A stretch of DNA of 34,728 nt from Opitutia bacterium (GTDB lineage: Bacteria > Verrucomicrobiota > Verrucomicrobiia > Opitutales > UBA2995), in contig JAABVD010000005.1 in NCBI GenBank assembly GCA_014529615.1, positions 1-34,728 on the forward strand. The letters are read 5' to 3'. This document shows positions 17,270-27,353 of this stretch, in pieces. The position numbers were made by a program, and so were the translations under genes. Position 1 is the first letter of the stretch. Every line of letters begins with the position of its first letter. The notes beneath the pieces are model-generated. The model was not told where the DNA came from, made no database searches, and saw nothing but the letters and a program-made list of their open reading frames with translations.

Positions 17270-19366
17270 ATGCAAACAGCCAAAAGCATTCCCTGCATTG
17301 TCTTTTTTCTTGTTTTTGGGTCGAAGGACATGGTCCTTTCCGGCCAGGAGAATCTGGATACGGTTGACCTCGACACCTTTGAAATTCAGGGGGATTATCA
17401 AGCAACCGATTTGCAAATCGACCTTTCCAAGTCGATAATCGAGGAAAATCTGCTGGCCATTTATGGCGCCACTCAGTTGCAGGACCTTTCCGGTTTGGCC
17501 CCGAACCTTTATTCCAGCAACGCCGACACGCGTGGTTTTGGCGACATAATCTCCATGCGGGGAAGCGCCAATACCATGTTCTTCAGTTCACCGGCGGTTG
17601 CTCTTTATATCGATGATATTCCGGCCAGTTCGGTATCTACTTATCCGAGCGACTTGTTGAGCATCGCCAATCTGACGGTACATTCCGGTCCCCAATCGAC
17701 GCGTTACGGGCGCAATGCCCCGGCCGGGGTCATCGAGATCCGTTCGCGCGAGCCCAGCAAGACCCACTACACCCATCTGCAAATCGATTCCGGGTCCTAC
17801 GATGCGCTGACGGTCAAGGGGGCCTTCGACGGGCCGATAAGCGAAGGAATCGGCTACAATTTCAGTTTTGGGTTTCACCAACGGGATGGATATTTGCACA
17901 ACACGTTTCTGGATCGCACGGCGGATAACCGCGAGTCCCTCAGTGCGCGGGCCAATATATTTTTCAGGCCCAACGAGGATGTCCAAATTCGGCTCGGGCT
18001 GTTTGTGGAAAGCGACGATGATGACGCGACCCGGCTCAGTTCGCTTCATAGTGAAAATCCCTATCAGGTGGCTTCGGATTTCAATAGTCAGACCGTGGTC
18101 GACCGCGGTCAGGTTAATTTCCAGTATCGCAAGCTTTATGATTGGGGGAGACTGGTTGCGACCACTGCTTTCCAGGGTTGGGAATTGAATCCGTCCAGCC
18201 TGGATTTGGACTTCAGCCCGGCTCCGATTTCCACTTCCTTGATCGTGGGGGAGGAAGATACTTTCACGCAGGAAGTCTGGTTGGAATCCCTCGACTTTGA
18301 CGGCCCCATGACCTGGAAGTCCGGGTTGTTGTATTTTGATTCGGAGTACAGTGTGAATTTCTACCGGGAATTTGCAGTTCCGCCCAATGCCTTTATTCCT
18401 CCGGGATTGATACAAATGGAGGGCACGGATTTTGAAATCGGGCAGCTCAACCTGGCGGCATACGGGGACGCTGACTTTGCCGTTTCGGATACGACCTCGC
18501 TCAATCTGGGTGTCCGGGTGGACCATTTCGATGCCGGTGTCTCCAGGGCCTCGCAAAATTCCAACAATTTCATGATTCCCTTATTTCCCCCCGAACCGGA
18601 TGTCGACACGTCGCGCAAGGAATTGAAAGGTTCGGTGAGTGGCGGCGCCACATTCGCCATCAAGGAAAACATGGACATCGTCCTTCGCTCTTCCCTGGCC
18701 CAACAACACCATGGATTCAGCAGTTTTGCCGGCAACCCGGAATTGCTGGGGTATCAGTCCGCCGATATTTGGGCCAATGAAATAGGCCTTGATTTTGCCA
18801 GCGAGGACGGGGAAACCGGGTTCAGCATCCTGTTTTTCTACAATCAGACGGACGATTACCAGCTCGAGAGAACGATCCCCATGACAACGGATTTTTTGGT
18901 TATCAATGCGGAAGAGGTCTCCGCACAGGGTTTGGAAGGCAAACTGGTGTTCAGTCCTCTGGACAACTTTTACGTGGATATACAATTCGGTTATAATGAC
19001 GTAACCTTCGAACGGCACACCGATGGGTATGGTTTGGACGTGAGTGGAAATCGCGTTCCTTTTATTCCCGAGTACACCTTCAGAACGGGAGCGCGTTACG
19101 AATTGGACAACGGGCTATTTGCCAGCGTTACCCATACCGCATTTGGGGATACCTATTACGACGAGCAAAACACTGAAAATTTCAGCCAATCCTCCTATTA
19201 CCTGTTAAGTACTCAATTTGGTTATCGCATTGGGCGGTATTCCTTTACCGTTTTCGGGCATAATGTGACCGACGAACGCTATTATCAGTTTATTAATCGG
19301 GATATACAGGCCGGAAGCCCGGGAGCGCCCCAGAGATTTGGCTTGCGAATGAATTATATCTTTTAG
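17270..19366 (+). CDS. TonB-dependent outer-membrane receptor
   Basis: 698 aa; plug domain (ISMRGSANTMFFSSPAVALYIDDIP...VHSGPQSTRYGRNAPAGVIEIRSREPS), C-terminal beta-barrel ending in ...RFGLRMNYIF with aromatic terminus. Confidence 0.93.
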   Translation: MQTAKSIPCIVFFLVFGSKDMVLSGQENLDTVDLDTFEIQGDYQATDLQIDLSKSIIEENLLAIYGATQLQDLSGLAPNLYSSNADTRGFGDIISMRGSANTMFFSSPAVALYIDDIPASSVSTYPSDLLSIANLTVHSGPQSTRYGRNAPAGVIEIRSREPSKTHYTHLQIDSGSYDALTVKGAFDGPISEGIGYNFSFGFHQRDGYLHNTFLDRTADNRESLSARANIFFRPNEDVQIRLGLFVESDDDDATRLSSLHSENPYQVASDFNSQTVVDRGQVNFQYRKLYDWGRLVATTAFQGWELNPSSLDLDFSPAPISTSLIVGEEDTFTQEVWLESLDFDGPMTWKSGLLYFDSEYSVNFYREFAVPPNAFIPPGLIQMEGTDFEIGQLNLAAYGDADFAVSDTTSLNLGVRVDHFDAGVSRASQNSNNFMIPLFPPEPDVDTSRKELKGSVSGGATFAIKENMDIVLRSSLAQQHHGFSSFAGNPELLGYQSADIWANEIGLDFASEDGETGFSILFFYNQTDDYQLERTIPMTTDFLVINAEEVSAQGLEGKLVFSPLDNFYVDIQFGYNDVTFERHTDGYGLDVSGNRVPFIPEYTFRTGARYELDNGLFASVTHTAFGDTYYDEQNTENFSQSSYYLLSTQFGYRIGRYSFTVFGHNVTDERYYQFINRDIQAGSPGAPQRFGLRMNYIF

Positions 19367-19433
19367 TGTTTATGACGATTTTCTGTGGAAGGGAGGGTGG
19401 TTTCCGAATTTCTTTCCCCTATTTGAACGCTCT

Positions 19434-21701
19434 ATGAAGCACAATATCCGTTCCCTTCATCTACCTGTTTTTATTCTGGCAGCCTGGTCTGTCAGTCTCG
19501 ACCTTTCGGCCGTTACCGGTTGGCTGAACTGGCGGGGACCGGAACAGAATGGAACCTACGATGCCGTGTTGAGCCTTCCCGAGGAGCTGGACCTGGAAGG
19601 TTCGGATCACCTTTGGTCCTACCCGGTACGGGGCGGGGGAACTCCGGTCGTGGCGGATGGTCGATTGTACGCCTTCGGTTTTTATGGAGAAACCGGGGAG
19701 GTAGAGGAAACGTTGCTTTGCCTGGATGCCGAAAGCGGCCAAAAACTGTGGGAACACCGCTTCTCCGATTTCATCAGCGACATCATTTACAACCGTTATG
19801 GTATCGGGGCCCCCACCATCGATGAGGAGACCGGAAACGTCTATGTAAAATCTACCAACGGGTTGGTCATGGGTTTTACGGCTGAGGGGGAAGCCCTGTG
19901 GGAACGCTCCATGATGGAGGAATTTGGCATGCTCACCTTCCCCAATGGGAGAACCGGTGCGCCGGTGGTGGAGGGAGATCTGGTCATCATTCACGGGATC
20001 ACGGCAAACTGGTCGACCAATGGCCCTGCCCGCAATCGATTTTATGCTTTCGACAAGCTTACCGGTGGCTTGGTGTGGTTCAGCACTCCCGGGGTAAGGC
20101 CCATCGACAGCTCCTTCTCCACTCCCGTCTTCGGCAACCTGGGTGACCAGCGCGTATTTTATGCCGGGACCGGATGTGGCAATGTGGTGTGTATAAACGC
20201 GCGCACCGGTGAACCGGTATGGCGGTTCCAACTGGCGGTGGGGGGGGTTAATTCCAGCATGCTGCTTTATGGCAAAGACCGCTTGATCGCGGTGCATGGG
20301 AAGGAGAACGTGGATACGACGGCCAAGGGTCGGCTGGTCAGCCTGAAAATACCCACCGAATATCCGAGTGGCCCATTGCCCTTGGTTCTTGGTTCGGAAA
20401 TAGAGGCTTGGCGCAACGACGATCACGTGGCCTTCACCAGTTCCCCCATACTTGTGGGTAATCGCATTTTTACCACCATCGCCACGGGTACGCTGGAATG
20501 TGTCGACGCCGACACCGGGAAAACCCTCTGGAGCGAAAAACTGGGGCCGGATCAATTGCATGCATCCCCCGCCTACGCGGACGGCAAAATCTATGTGCCC
20601 ATGCTGGACGGGCTCGTTCACGTGATGGAACCTTCCGAGAAAGGCGCGCAAATTTTGAGTGTCGAGGAAATGGGCGCACCCTGTCTGGGCGCACCCGCCT
20701 TTTACCGCAATCGCGTATATGTTTTTACGAAGCAGGCCCTGCATTGTTTTGGCGAAGCGGAGGCCGCGGCCCTGCCCCAAGCCTCCCCATATCAACGGGA
20801 AAAGCCCGGACCCATCGCGCAGATTCAACTCGTTCCGGCCGAATTTGCCCTGGCTCCCGATGAACAACAGATTTTCGAGGTTTACGGGCTGGATGCCGGT
20901 GGCCGGCGGGTAAGCTCGGTGACCGAGGAGGCCGAGCTGTCCCATTGGTCGCCTCCGGGGGGTAAGCCATCCAAGGTGGATGCCACCATTTCCGGCAATG
21001 TTCTGGCGACCGATGGGGATGCCAGGATTTCGGTCGGCCACATTCGGGCTTCCTGGAAAGGCCACACCAGCGCGAGCCGCGGGCGGATCGTGGTCGGTTA
21101 CGGTTACGAGGAAAATTTCGATGCATACCCGCTTCCCTTGAAGGACAAGGACGGGGTGGCCGTCGCCCCTCCTCCCCCCATATGGCTGGGAGCAGGCCCG
21201 AAGTGGCACATTATGAAAATGGGAGAGGGTCAGGCCATCGCCAATCGTTTGGAGGTTGTGCTGTGGCAGCGGACCATGAATTTCATGGGGAAACCCAACC
21301 TGCACAGCTACACCTTTTCCGCCGATGTAATGACGGACGGGACCCGCCGGGTCATGTCCACGGTGGGATTGGTCAACCAGCGCTACCTGATCACTCTTGC
21401 GGCCAATCGCCGCATCTTGGAAATTTCCAGCAATCACGAGCGCCTCAAGGAATCCGTCCCCTTCCCGGTCAAACCCAAGACCTGGTATCATTTGAAGACC
21501 CGGGTCGACACCCGTCCCGACGGGAGCGGGGTGGTGCGGGCCAAGGCTTGGGAGAAAGGAAGCGAGGAACCCTCCGATTGGTCCATCCAGGTCGAACCGG
21601 ACAAGGTTCACCGGCAGGGAGCGCCCGCCGTTTACGCCTTTTCCCCGCAAAGTTTGAAACGCGTCTTTGTCGATAATCTCTCCTTGACCGCCAACCCCTG
21701 A
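19434..21701 (+). CDS. PQQ-like beta-propeller protein with C-terminal jelly-roll/LamG-like domain
   Basis: 755 aa; propeller motifs (LLCLDAESGQKLWEHRF, VVCINARTGEPVWRFQL, LECVDADTGKTLWSEKLG) followed by ENFDAYPLPLKD...TWYHLKTRVDTRPDGSGVVRAKAWEKGSEEPSDWSI...AFSPQSLKRVFVDNLSL. Confidence 0.88.
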   Translation: MKHNIRSLHLPVFILAAWSVSLDLSAVTGWLNWRGPEQNGTYDAVLSLPEELDLEGSDHLWSYPVRGGGTPVVADGRLYAFGFYGETGEVEETLLCLDAESGQKLWEHRFSDFISDIIYNRYGIGAPTIDEETGNVYVKSTNGLVMGFTAEGEALWERSMMEEFGMLTFPNGRTGAPVVEGDLVIIHGITANWSTNGPARNRFYAFDKLTGGLVWFSTPGVRPIDSSFSTPVFGNLGDQRVFYAGTGCGNVVCINARTGEPVWRFQLAVGGVNSSMLLYGKDRLIAVHGKENVDTTAKGRLVSLKIPTEYPSGPLPLVLGSEIEAWRNDDHVAFTSSPILVGNRIFTTIATGTLECVDADTGKTLWSEKLGPDQLHASPAYADGKIYVPMLDGLVHVMEPSEKGAQILSVEEMGAPCLGAPAFYRNRVYVFTKQALHCFGEAEAAALPQASPYQREKPGPIAQIQLVPAEFALAPDEQQIFEVYGLDAGGRRVSSVTEEAELSHWSPPGGKPSKVDATISGNVLATDGDARISVGHIRASWKGHTSASRGRIVVGYGYEENFDAYPLPLKDKDGVAVAPPPPIWLGAGPKWHIMKMGEGQAIANRLEVVLWQRTMNFMGKPNLHSYTFSADVMTDGTRRVMSTVGLVNQRYLITLAANRRILEISSNHERLKESVPFPVKPKTWYHLKTRVDTRPDGSGVVRAKAWEKGSEEPSDWSIQVEPDKVHRQGAPAVYAFSPQSLKRVFVDNLSLTANP

Positions 21702-21714
21702 AACATCCTCTAAA

Positions 21715-23241
21715 ATGAATTTACGGTCTATCGTCCTGCTTTTGTTCTCAATCGGCCCATTGCCAGTGGTCCAGGCTTCCGACTGGCCCATGTGGGGTCG
21801 CTCAGCCGATCGCAACATGGTGGGGGAGGCCTCCGGTATTCCCATCGACATTGCCAGCGGAGACTTCCTGCCCAAGAGCGAGGAAATAAACATGGAAACG
21901 ACCAAGGGGGTCAAGTGGGTGGCCAAATTGGGTTCCCAGGCCTACGGTTCTCCCGTGGTGGCCGGCGGTAAGGTTTACTCGGGAACCAATAACGAGTCTC
22001 CACGCGACCCGTCTCAACGGGGTGACCGCGGGGTGTTGATGTGCTTTGATGAAGCGAGCGGTGAATTTCTCTGGCAACTGATCGTTCCCAAAGTCGGAGC
22101 CGGCAAAGTGAGCGACTGGGAGTACGTGGGGCTGTGCTCATCCCCGGCCATCGAAGGCAACCGCGGCTGGGTCGTGACCAATCGGGGCGAGATCGTGTGC
22201 TTTGATACGGATGGTCTGGCCAATGGCAATGACGGAGACTTTCAGGACGAAGCCACCTTTTATTCCACCACTGGAGAGCCGGTTGAATTGACCGATAAAT
22301 ACGCCGATATCCTTTGGATTTACCAGGCGCGGCAGGATTTGGGAGTATTCCCCCACAATGTTTCGAGTTGTTCGCCGCTCGTTTTTGGCGACTACGTCTA
22401 TGTCGCCACTTCAAATGGGGTGGATTGGTCCCACAAGAACATACCCGCGCCTTATGCCCCTTCCCTGGTAGCTATCGACAAGGAAACGGGCGAACTCGTG
22501 GGGGAAGAGGTTTCGGGTGTGTCCGAAAGGGTATTGCACGCCAGTTGGAGTTCCCCGTCGGCGGCCACGGTAAAGGGAAAACCCATACTGGTTTGGGGAG
22601 GAGGGGATGGTTTCTGTTACGGTTACGACGTGGATCCCTATCAACATGAAGACGGTTTTGCGGCGCTCAAGGAATTGTTCCGCTACGATGGCAATCTTCC
22701 CCAATACCGAACCAGGGACGGGGAACCGATCAAGTACGCCACCTACGACGGACCCAGCGAAATTATCGCCACCGCCATCCTTTACCGGGACAAGGTTTAT
22801 GTCGCCATCGGGCAGGACCCCGAGCATGGCGATGGAGTCGGGCTTCTCAGTTGTATCGATCCGACCCTTTCCGGGGACATTTCCGGCCAAGCCATCTGGA
22901 CCAGCCCGGAAATTGGCCGAACCATTTCAACCGCCAGCGCCAAGGACGGATTGATTTACCAGGCGGAATACGATGGAGATATTCACTGTTTCGACGCCGA
23001 TACGGGGGAACACCTCTGGGCGCACGAAACCAACAGCCGCATCTGGTCCTCCACGCTGGTGGCCGACGGAAAGGTATTTATCGGCAACGAAGACGGTGAA
23101 CTGGTCATTCTGAAAGCCGGTCGCGAAAAGGAAGAAATTGCTCTCATTGATTTTTTTACCCCGATTTATTGCAGTCCGGTTGCGGCCAACGACACCCTTT
23201 ATTTATCGACGCAAACCCATCTGTATGCCATCGGCCGGTAA
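21715..23241 (+). CDS. PQQ-like beta-propeller protein
   Basis: 508 aa; DWPMWGRSADRNMVGEASGIP start, LVAIDKETGELVGEEV, IHCFDADTGEHLWAHETNSRIWSSTLVADGKVFIGNEDGELVIL. Confidence 0.88.
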   Translation: MNLRSIVLLLFSIGPLPVVQASDWPMWGRSADRNMVGEASGIPIDIASGDFLPKSEEINMETTKGVKWVAKLGSQAYGSPVVAGGKVYSGTNNESPRDPSQRGDRGVLMCFDEASGEFLWQLIVPKVGAGKVSDWEYVGLCSSPAIEGNRGWVVTNRGEIVCFDTDGLANGNDGDFQDEATFYSTTGEPVELTDKYADILWIYQARQDLGVFPHNVSSCSPLVFGDYVYVATSNGVDWSHKNIPAPYAPSLVAIDKETGELVGEEVSGVSERVLHASWSSPSAATVKGKPILVWGGGDGFCYGYDVDPYQHEDGFAALKELFRYDGNLPQYRTRDGEPIKYATYDGPSEIIATAILYRDKVYVAIGQDPEHGDGVGLLSCIDPTLSGDISGQAIWTSPEIGRTISTASAKDGLIYQAEYDGDIHCFDADTGEHLWAHETNSRIWSSTLVADGKVFIGNEDGELVILKAGREKEEIALIDFFTPIYCSPVAANDTLYLSTQTHLYAIGR

Positions 23242-23280
23242 ACCCGGGGGTGGCGGGCCCGATGTGAACCCATTTTCCTC

Positions 23281-23532
23281 ATGCGCAAAAAATCGTTAAT
23301 CATAGGCTTTTTGATCCTGCTTTTCTTCCTCCATCAGGATTTTTGGCTAAAAGACAACCCTTCCCTGGTCTTCGGCTTTCTGCCTGCCACGCTGGCCTAT
23401 CACATGTTCTGGACGGTGGCGGCAGCCTTTGGCTGGTGGTGCCTGGTCAGGTTCGCCTGGCCGCCGGAGTTCGAGGAAAGTGATTCCGCTACCTCGGCTT
23501 CGCTTCCCAAGGAAGGGGGGGCCGAGGAATGA
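23281..23532 (+). CDS. Small membrane protein, DUF3311-like (symporter partner)
   Basis: 83 aa; LLFFLHQDFWLKDNPSLVFGFLPATLAYHMFWTVAAAFGWWCLVRFAWP; ATGA overlap with the symporter gene. Confidence 0.75.
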   Translation: MRKKSLIIGFLILLFFLHQDFWLKDNPSLVFGFLPATLAYHMFWTVAAAFGWWCLVRFAWPPEFEESDSATSASLPKEGGAEE

Positions 23533-25046
23533 CCCCGGTCATTATCGTCTGTCTCTACCTGGGTTTGCTGATCATTCTCGGAGTGGTCAGCAATCGTTTC
23601 TTCCGCGGCAGTCCCTCGGATTATTTTGTGGCGAGCCGTTCCATGGGTCCGTTCGTACTGTTCATGACGGTATTCGGCACCACCATGACCGCCTTTGCCA
23701 TGGTCGGCAGCACGGGTGAATCCTACCGCGTGGGTGTGGGCACTTACGGCAAGATCGCCTCCGCCTCCGCTCTGATTCATTCGGCCTGCTTCTTCCTGGT
23801 CGGACTTCGGCTGTGGGCCTTGGGCAAAAAACACGGTTACATGACCCAGATCGAATTTTTCCGGGACCGTTTCGAAAGCCGCGGCTTGGGGTATTTGTTA
23901 TTTCCCATATTGGTTGGATTGTTGATCCCCTATTTGTTGGTGGGTCTTCTGGGCGCTGGAACAGTGCTGAGCGGAGTGACCCGGGGGGCATTCCCGGTAG
24001 CTTTTGCTTCCACCGGGGGCTCCATTCCACCCGCTCTGACCTCGGCGGTGATATCGGCGGTGGTATTGTCCTACATTTTCATGGGCGGAGTGCGCAGCGC
24101 GGCCTGGGCCAATACCTTTCAAACACTGGTCTTCATGTTGATGGGCCTTTTGGCTTTCATCCTTATTTCGACAAAACTGGGCGGGCTCTCCGCCGCCTCG
24201 CAAATGGGCGATCCCGGCAAAGCCGTGCGCGCGGGCAATATTTCAGAACTCCAGTTTCTGACCTATTGCCTGATACCCCTCTCCGTGGGCATGTTTCCCC
24301 ACCTGTTTCAGAATTGCCTCACTTCGAAATCATCCAGGAATTTCAAGTTCATGCTGGTGGCGCATCCCATCAGCATCATGATCACCTGGATCCCGTGTAT
24401 CCTGATCGGTTTCTGGATGACCGGTGCCGTTATACCGGGGACGGAAGCGCGCATAATTCCGGAGGCGGCCAGCCCGAACGCGGTTCTGGGTATTGCAGTG
24501 GGAAAGCTTGCCACTCCAGTAATTTCCGGATTGGTCACTGCCGGGGTATTGGCAGCCATCATGTCGTCGCTGGACTCCCAGTTCGTATCGGTTGGAACCA
24601 TGTTCACACGGGATATCGTGGTCCATTTGTTGGGCAAGGACCGCTTCTCGGACACGGCCATGGTGTGGTTGGCCCGGGGATTCATATCGTTCATCGTATT
24701 GGTAACCTTCCTCTTCAGCCTGGCCGAGCCACGGCAGGTGTTTACCTTGGGCATCTGGTGTTTTAGCGGTTACGCCAGTCTCTTCCCGCTCGTCTTCGCC
24801 GCCATTTACTGGAAGCGCACCACCAAGGCGGGGGCCTATGCCGCCGTGGTGGCGACCGCGGTGGTGTGGTTTCTCCTTTTTCGCGCCTCGGACTACGGGG
24901 CCAACACCTCTTATCTGGTGGGGGGTATGATGCCGGTCGTTTTGATGTTTGCCGCCTGTGTGTTGACTTTGATCCTCGTATCCCTCATGACCAAGGCGCC
25001 TTCCCGTCGAACGTTAGTTAAATTTTTTCCCGCAAATAAGGTATGA
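23529..25046 (+). CDS. Sodium:solute symporter (SSS family)
   Basis: 505 aa with ~13 hydrophobic helices; YFVASRSMGPFVLFMTVFGTTMTAFAMVGSTGESYRVG, AGVLAAIMSSLDSQFVSVGTMFTRDIV. Confidence 0.92.
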   Translation: MTPVIIVCLYLGLLIILGVVSNRFFRGSPSDYFVASRSMGPFVLFMTVFGTTMTAFAMVGSTGESYRVGVGTYGKIASASALIHSACFFLVGLRLWALGKKHGYMTQIEFFRDRFESRGLGYLLFPILVGLLIPYLLVGLLGAGTVLSGVTRGAFPVAFASTGGSIPPALTSAVISAVVLSYIFMGGVRSAAWANTFQTLVFMLMGLLAFILISTKLGGLSAASQMGDPGKAVRAGNISELQFLTYCLIPLSVGMFPHLFQNCLTSKSSRNFKFMLVAHPISIMITWIPCILIGFWMTGAVIPGTEARIIPEAASPNAVLGIAVGKLATPVISGLVTAGVLAAIMSSLDSQFVSVGTMFTRDIVVHLLGKDRFSDTAMVWLARGFISFIVLVTFLFSLAEPRQVFTLGIWCFSGYASLFPLVFAAIYWKRTTKAGAYAAVVATAVVWFLLFRASDYGANTSYLVGGMMPVVLMFAACVLTLILVSLMTKAPSRRTLVKFFPANKV

Positions 25047-26116
25047 TCCTCGAACGCGCAATTGAATCGGCCCGGGAGACTCTGGATGCGCATACCCGAG
25101 CCATGATGGTCTGGCACTTCTCTGCCGAGACCGGCTGTCCCTACTGGTTGGATTGGGTCGCCTCGGCCGGCTGGAATCCCATCGAAGAAGTTCAATCCTT
25201 TCAGGACATGCTGAAATTTGATCACTTCGATGACGAAACCCTGCGCAAGGAAATGCCGGAGCGTTTCATACCGCGGTTCTACCGGGACCGGCCCTACAAT
25301 GTCTTTGAGACGGGTGGAACCACCGGGATGCCGAAACAGCGCATCGGTTGGGACGATTACAAGAAGGACTACGAAGAATTCAGCGATCACTACGGTGATT
25401 CGTTTTTCCCCTTAGGGGCGAACTGGCTCATGGTGGGGCCGACGGGACCCCGTCGTTTGCGTTTGGCCATCGAACATCTGGCCAACTACCGGGGCGGCGC
25501 CTGTTACTTTGTCGATCTCGATCCGCGGTGGGTAAAGCGCCTCATATCCTGGGGAGAGGTCCATGCCGCTCGGCGCTACCAGGAACACGTAATCGATCAG
25601 GCATCCGCCATTCTGCGGCACCGCAACATCCAGTGCCTCTTCACCACGCCCAAGTTATTGGAAAGCCTGGCCGAGCGGATGTCCCTGGTCAAAGCAGGGT
25701 TGAAGGCCTGCTTTGCCGGCGGAACCACCATGACGCCTCAATACGTGCGTTTTCTCACCGAGGAGGTTCTGGAAGGTCAGATCAATTTCGCCCCGACTTA
25801 TGGCAATACGCTAATGGGTCTTGCCATAAGCCGAAAACTGAAACCGGAAGATAACTACAGCCTGACTTACTACGCCCCCCAACCGCGGGCGGTGTTGCGG
25901 GTGGTCGATCCGGACAATCCAGACCAACTCGTCGACTACGGGGAATGCGGAAGGGTGGAATTGACCACCATGACCCGGGAATTTTTCGTGCCGCGATTCC
26001 TCGAAAGAGATGAAGCTATTCGACGTGAGCCATGCCATGAGTTCGCCTGGGATGGCGTTGGGGATGTGCGTCCCTTCCGCTCGGGTTCGAAAGCGGTCAT
26101 CGAAGGTGTTTATTGA
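25043..26116 (+). CDS. ANL-superfamily adenylate-forming enzyme (EhpF/PaaK-like), apparently lacking the C-terminal domain
   Basis: 357 aa; A3-like loop VFETGGTTGMPKQRIGW, FTTPKLLESLAERM...AGGTTM, FAPTYGNTLMG, GDVRPF near the C-terminus, then stop. Confidence 0.82.
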   Translation: MILERAIESARETLDAHTRAMMVWHFSAETGCPYWLDWVASAGWNPIEEVQSFQDMLKFDHFDDETLRKEMPERFIPRFYRDRPYNVFETGGTTGMPKQRIGWDDYKKDYEEFSDHYGDSFFPLGANWLMVGPTGPRRLRLAIEHLANYRGGACYFVDLDPRWVKRLISWGEVHAARRYQEHVIDQASAILRHRNIQCLFTTPKLLESLAERMSLVKAGLKACFAGGTTMTPQYVRFLTEEVLEGQINFAPTYGNTLMGLAISRKLKPEDNYSLTYYAPQPRAVLRVVDPDNPDQLVDYGECGRVELTTMTREFFVPRFLERDEAIRREPCHEFAWDGVGDVRPFRSGSKAVIEGVY

Positions 26117-26193
26117 TGAGGAGTTCTGAACAACGGCCATTCCCCGCACGGATCGGACCTCTCGGGTAGGTTTTTTGGCCAAGGCGAAGCAAG

Positions 26194-27342
26194 ATGGTCG
26201 ACCCCTTTGTATCCAGGCCCGCTCCCAAACTGGTTTTTGGCAACGGTGTATTGCGAGAACTCCCCTCCTGTGTAGGCGAGTTGGGAGTATCGTCCGTGCT
26301 GTTGGTTACCGACCAGGGCATTGTCCGGGCCGGGCACGTGGAAACGGCCCGCTCTTTGTTGGAAGCCAACGGCATTCCCGTTTCGGTTTACGATGCGGTT
26401 CAGGAAAACCCGACCGAGTCCGATGCGGCCGAGTGCTGTGAAATGGCACGGGGGGTGGACTTCGATTGTTTCGTGGCCCTCGGCGGCGGCAGCAGTTTGG
26501 ACACGGCCAAGGCTTGTAATTTTCTTCTTACCAATGGAGGGAGGATGAGCGATTACCAGGGCTACGGGAAAGCGGCCGAGCGCATGCTTCCTTTGATTGC
26601 CATTCCCACCACCGCCGGCACGGGAAGCGAATGCCAATCCTACGCCTTGGTCAGCCGGGATGACAACGGGGAGAAGATGGCCTGCGGAGACCCCAAGGCC
26701 CTGGCCAAAACCGCCATTCTCGATCCGGATATTTCGGATACTCAACCCCGGCAGGTTGCCGTTCAAACCGGTATCGACGCCTTGGCCCACGCCCTGGAAT
26801 CGGCCGTATCCATCCGAAGAACCGAGTTATCGTCTCTTTATGCGGAAGCGGCCTTTCGACACATTTCCCGGGCCATTGGCGATATCATCGATGGACAGGT
26901 CAAGGGTGACGACCGCGGGCATATGTTGTTGGGCGCCGCTTTGAGCGGCCGAGCCATCGAAAACAGCATGCTGGGCGCGGCCCATGCTTGCGCCAATCCT
27001 CTGACGGCGCGACACGGGGTGATTCACGGGAGGGCTGTGGCCCTGATGCTGCCTCACGTCATGCGGCTCAATGCGGCCGACCCGGACGCGGCCCGGATTT
27101 ATGACCGTTACTCCCATATCCTCAGGGAGACGGTTACCTGCTCCCAAACCTTGATCGATTGGGTGGCCGACCTGGTCGGCAGAATCGAACAGCCCGGGTT
27201 CACGGCCAATGAGTCGGAGATACGAAAATTGGCCTCGGCCGCGGCCACTCAGTGGACCGGACGGTTTAATCCCATTCCTCTGAAAGCGGAAGGCTTTGCC
27301 GATCTGTATCGTTCTGCCTTCGCCATGCTGGAACCCGCCTGA
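26194..27342 (+). CDS. Iron-containing alcohol dehydrogenase family protein
   Basis: 382 aa; GGGSSLDTAKA, IPTTAGTGSECQSYALVS, metal-ligand segments QTGIDALAHALES and GAAHACANPLTARHGVIHGRAVALMLP. Confidence 0.92.
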   Translation: MVDPFVSRPAPKLVFGNGVLRELPSCVGELGVSSVLLVTDQGIVRAGHVETARSLLEANGIPVSVYDAVQENPTESDAAECCEMARGVDFDCFVALGGGSSLDTAKACNFLLTNGGRMSDYQGYGKAAERMLPLIAIPTTAGTGSECQSYALVSRDDNGEKMACGDPKALAKTAILDPDISDTQPRQVAVQTGIDALAHALESAVSIRRTELSSLYAEAAFRHISRAIGDIIDGQVKGDDRGHMLLGAALSGRAIENSMLGAAHACANPLTARHGVIHGRAVALMLPHVMRLNAADPDAARIYDRYSHILRETVTCSQTLIDWVADLVGRIEQPGFTANESEIRKLASAAATQWTGRFNPIPLKAEGFADLYRSAFAMLEPA

Positions 27343-27353
27343 CCCAAATTGCC

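Noticed and set aside
17588-18556. 322 aa - strand ORF antisense to the TonB receptor
   Set aside because: Overlaps an unambiguous TonB-dependent receptor; no domain motif in the antisense frame.
19461-21926. 821 aa - strand ORF antisense to the PQQ-like/jelly-roll gene
   Set aside because: Composition is Gly/Arg/Pro/His rich with no recognizable motifs, while the + strand ORF has clear propeller repeats; typical shadow ORF in GC-rich DNA.
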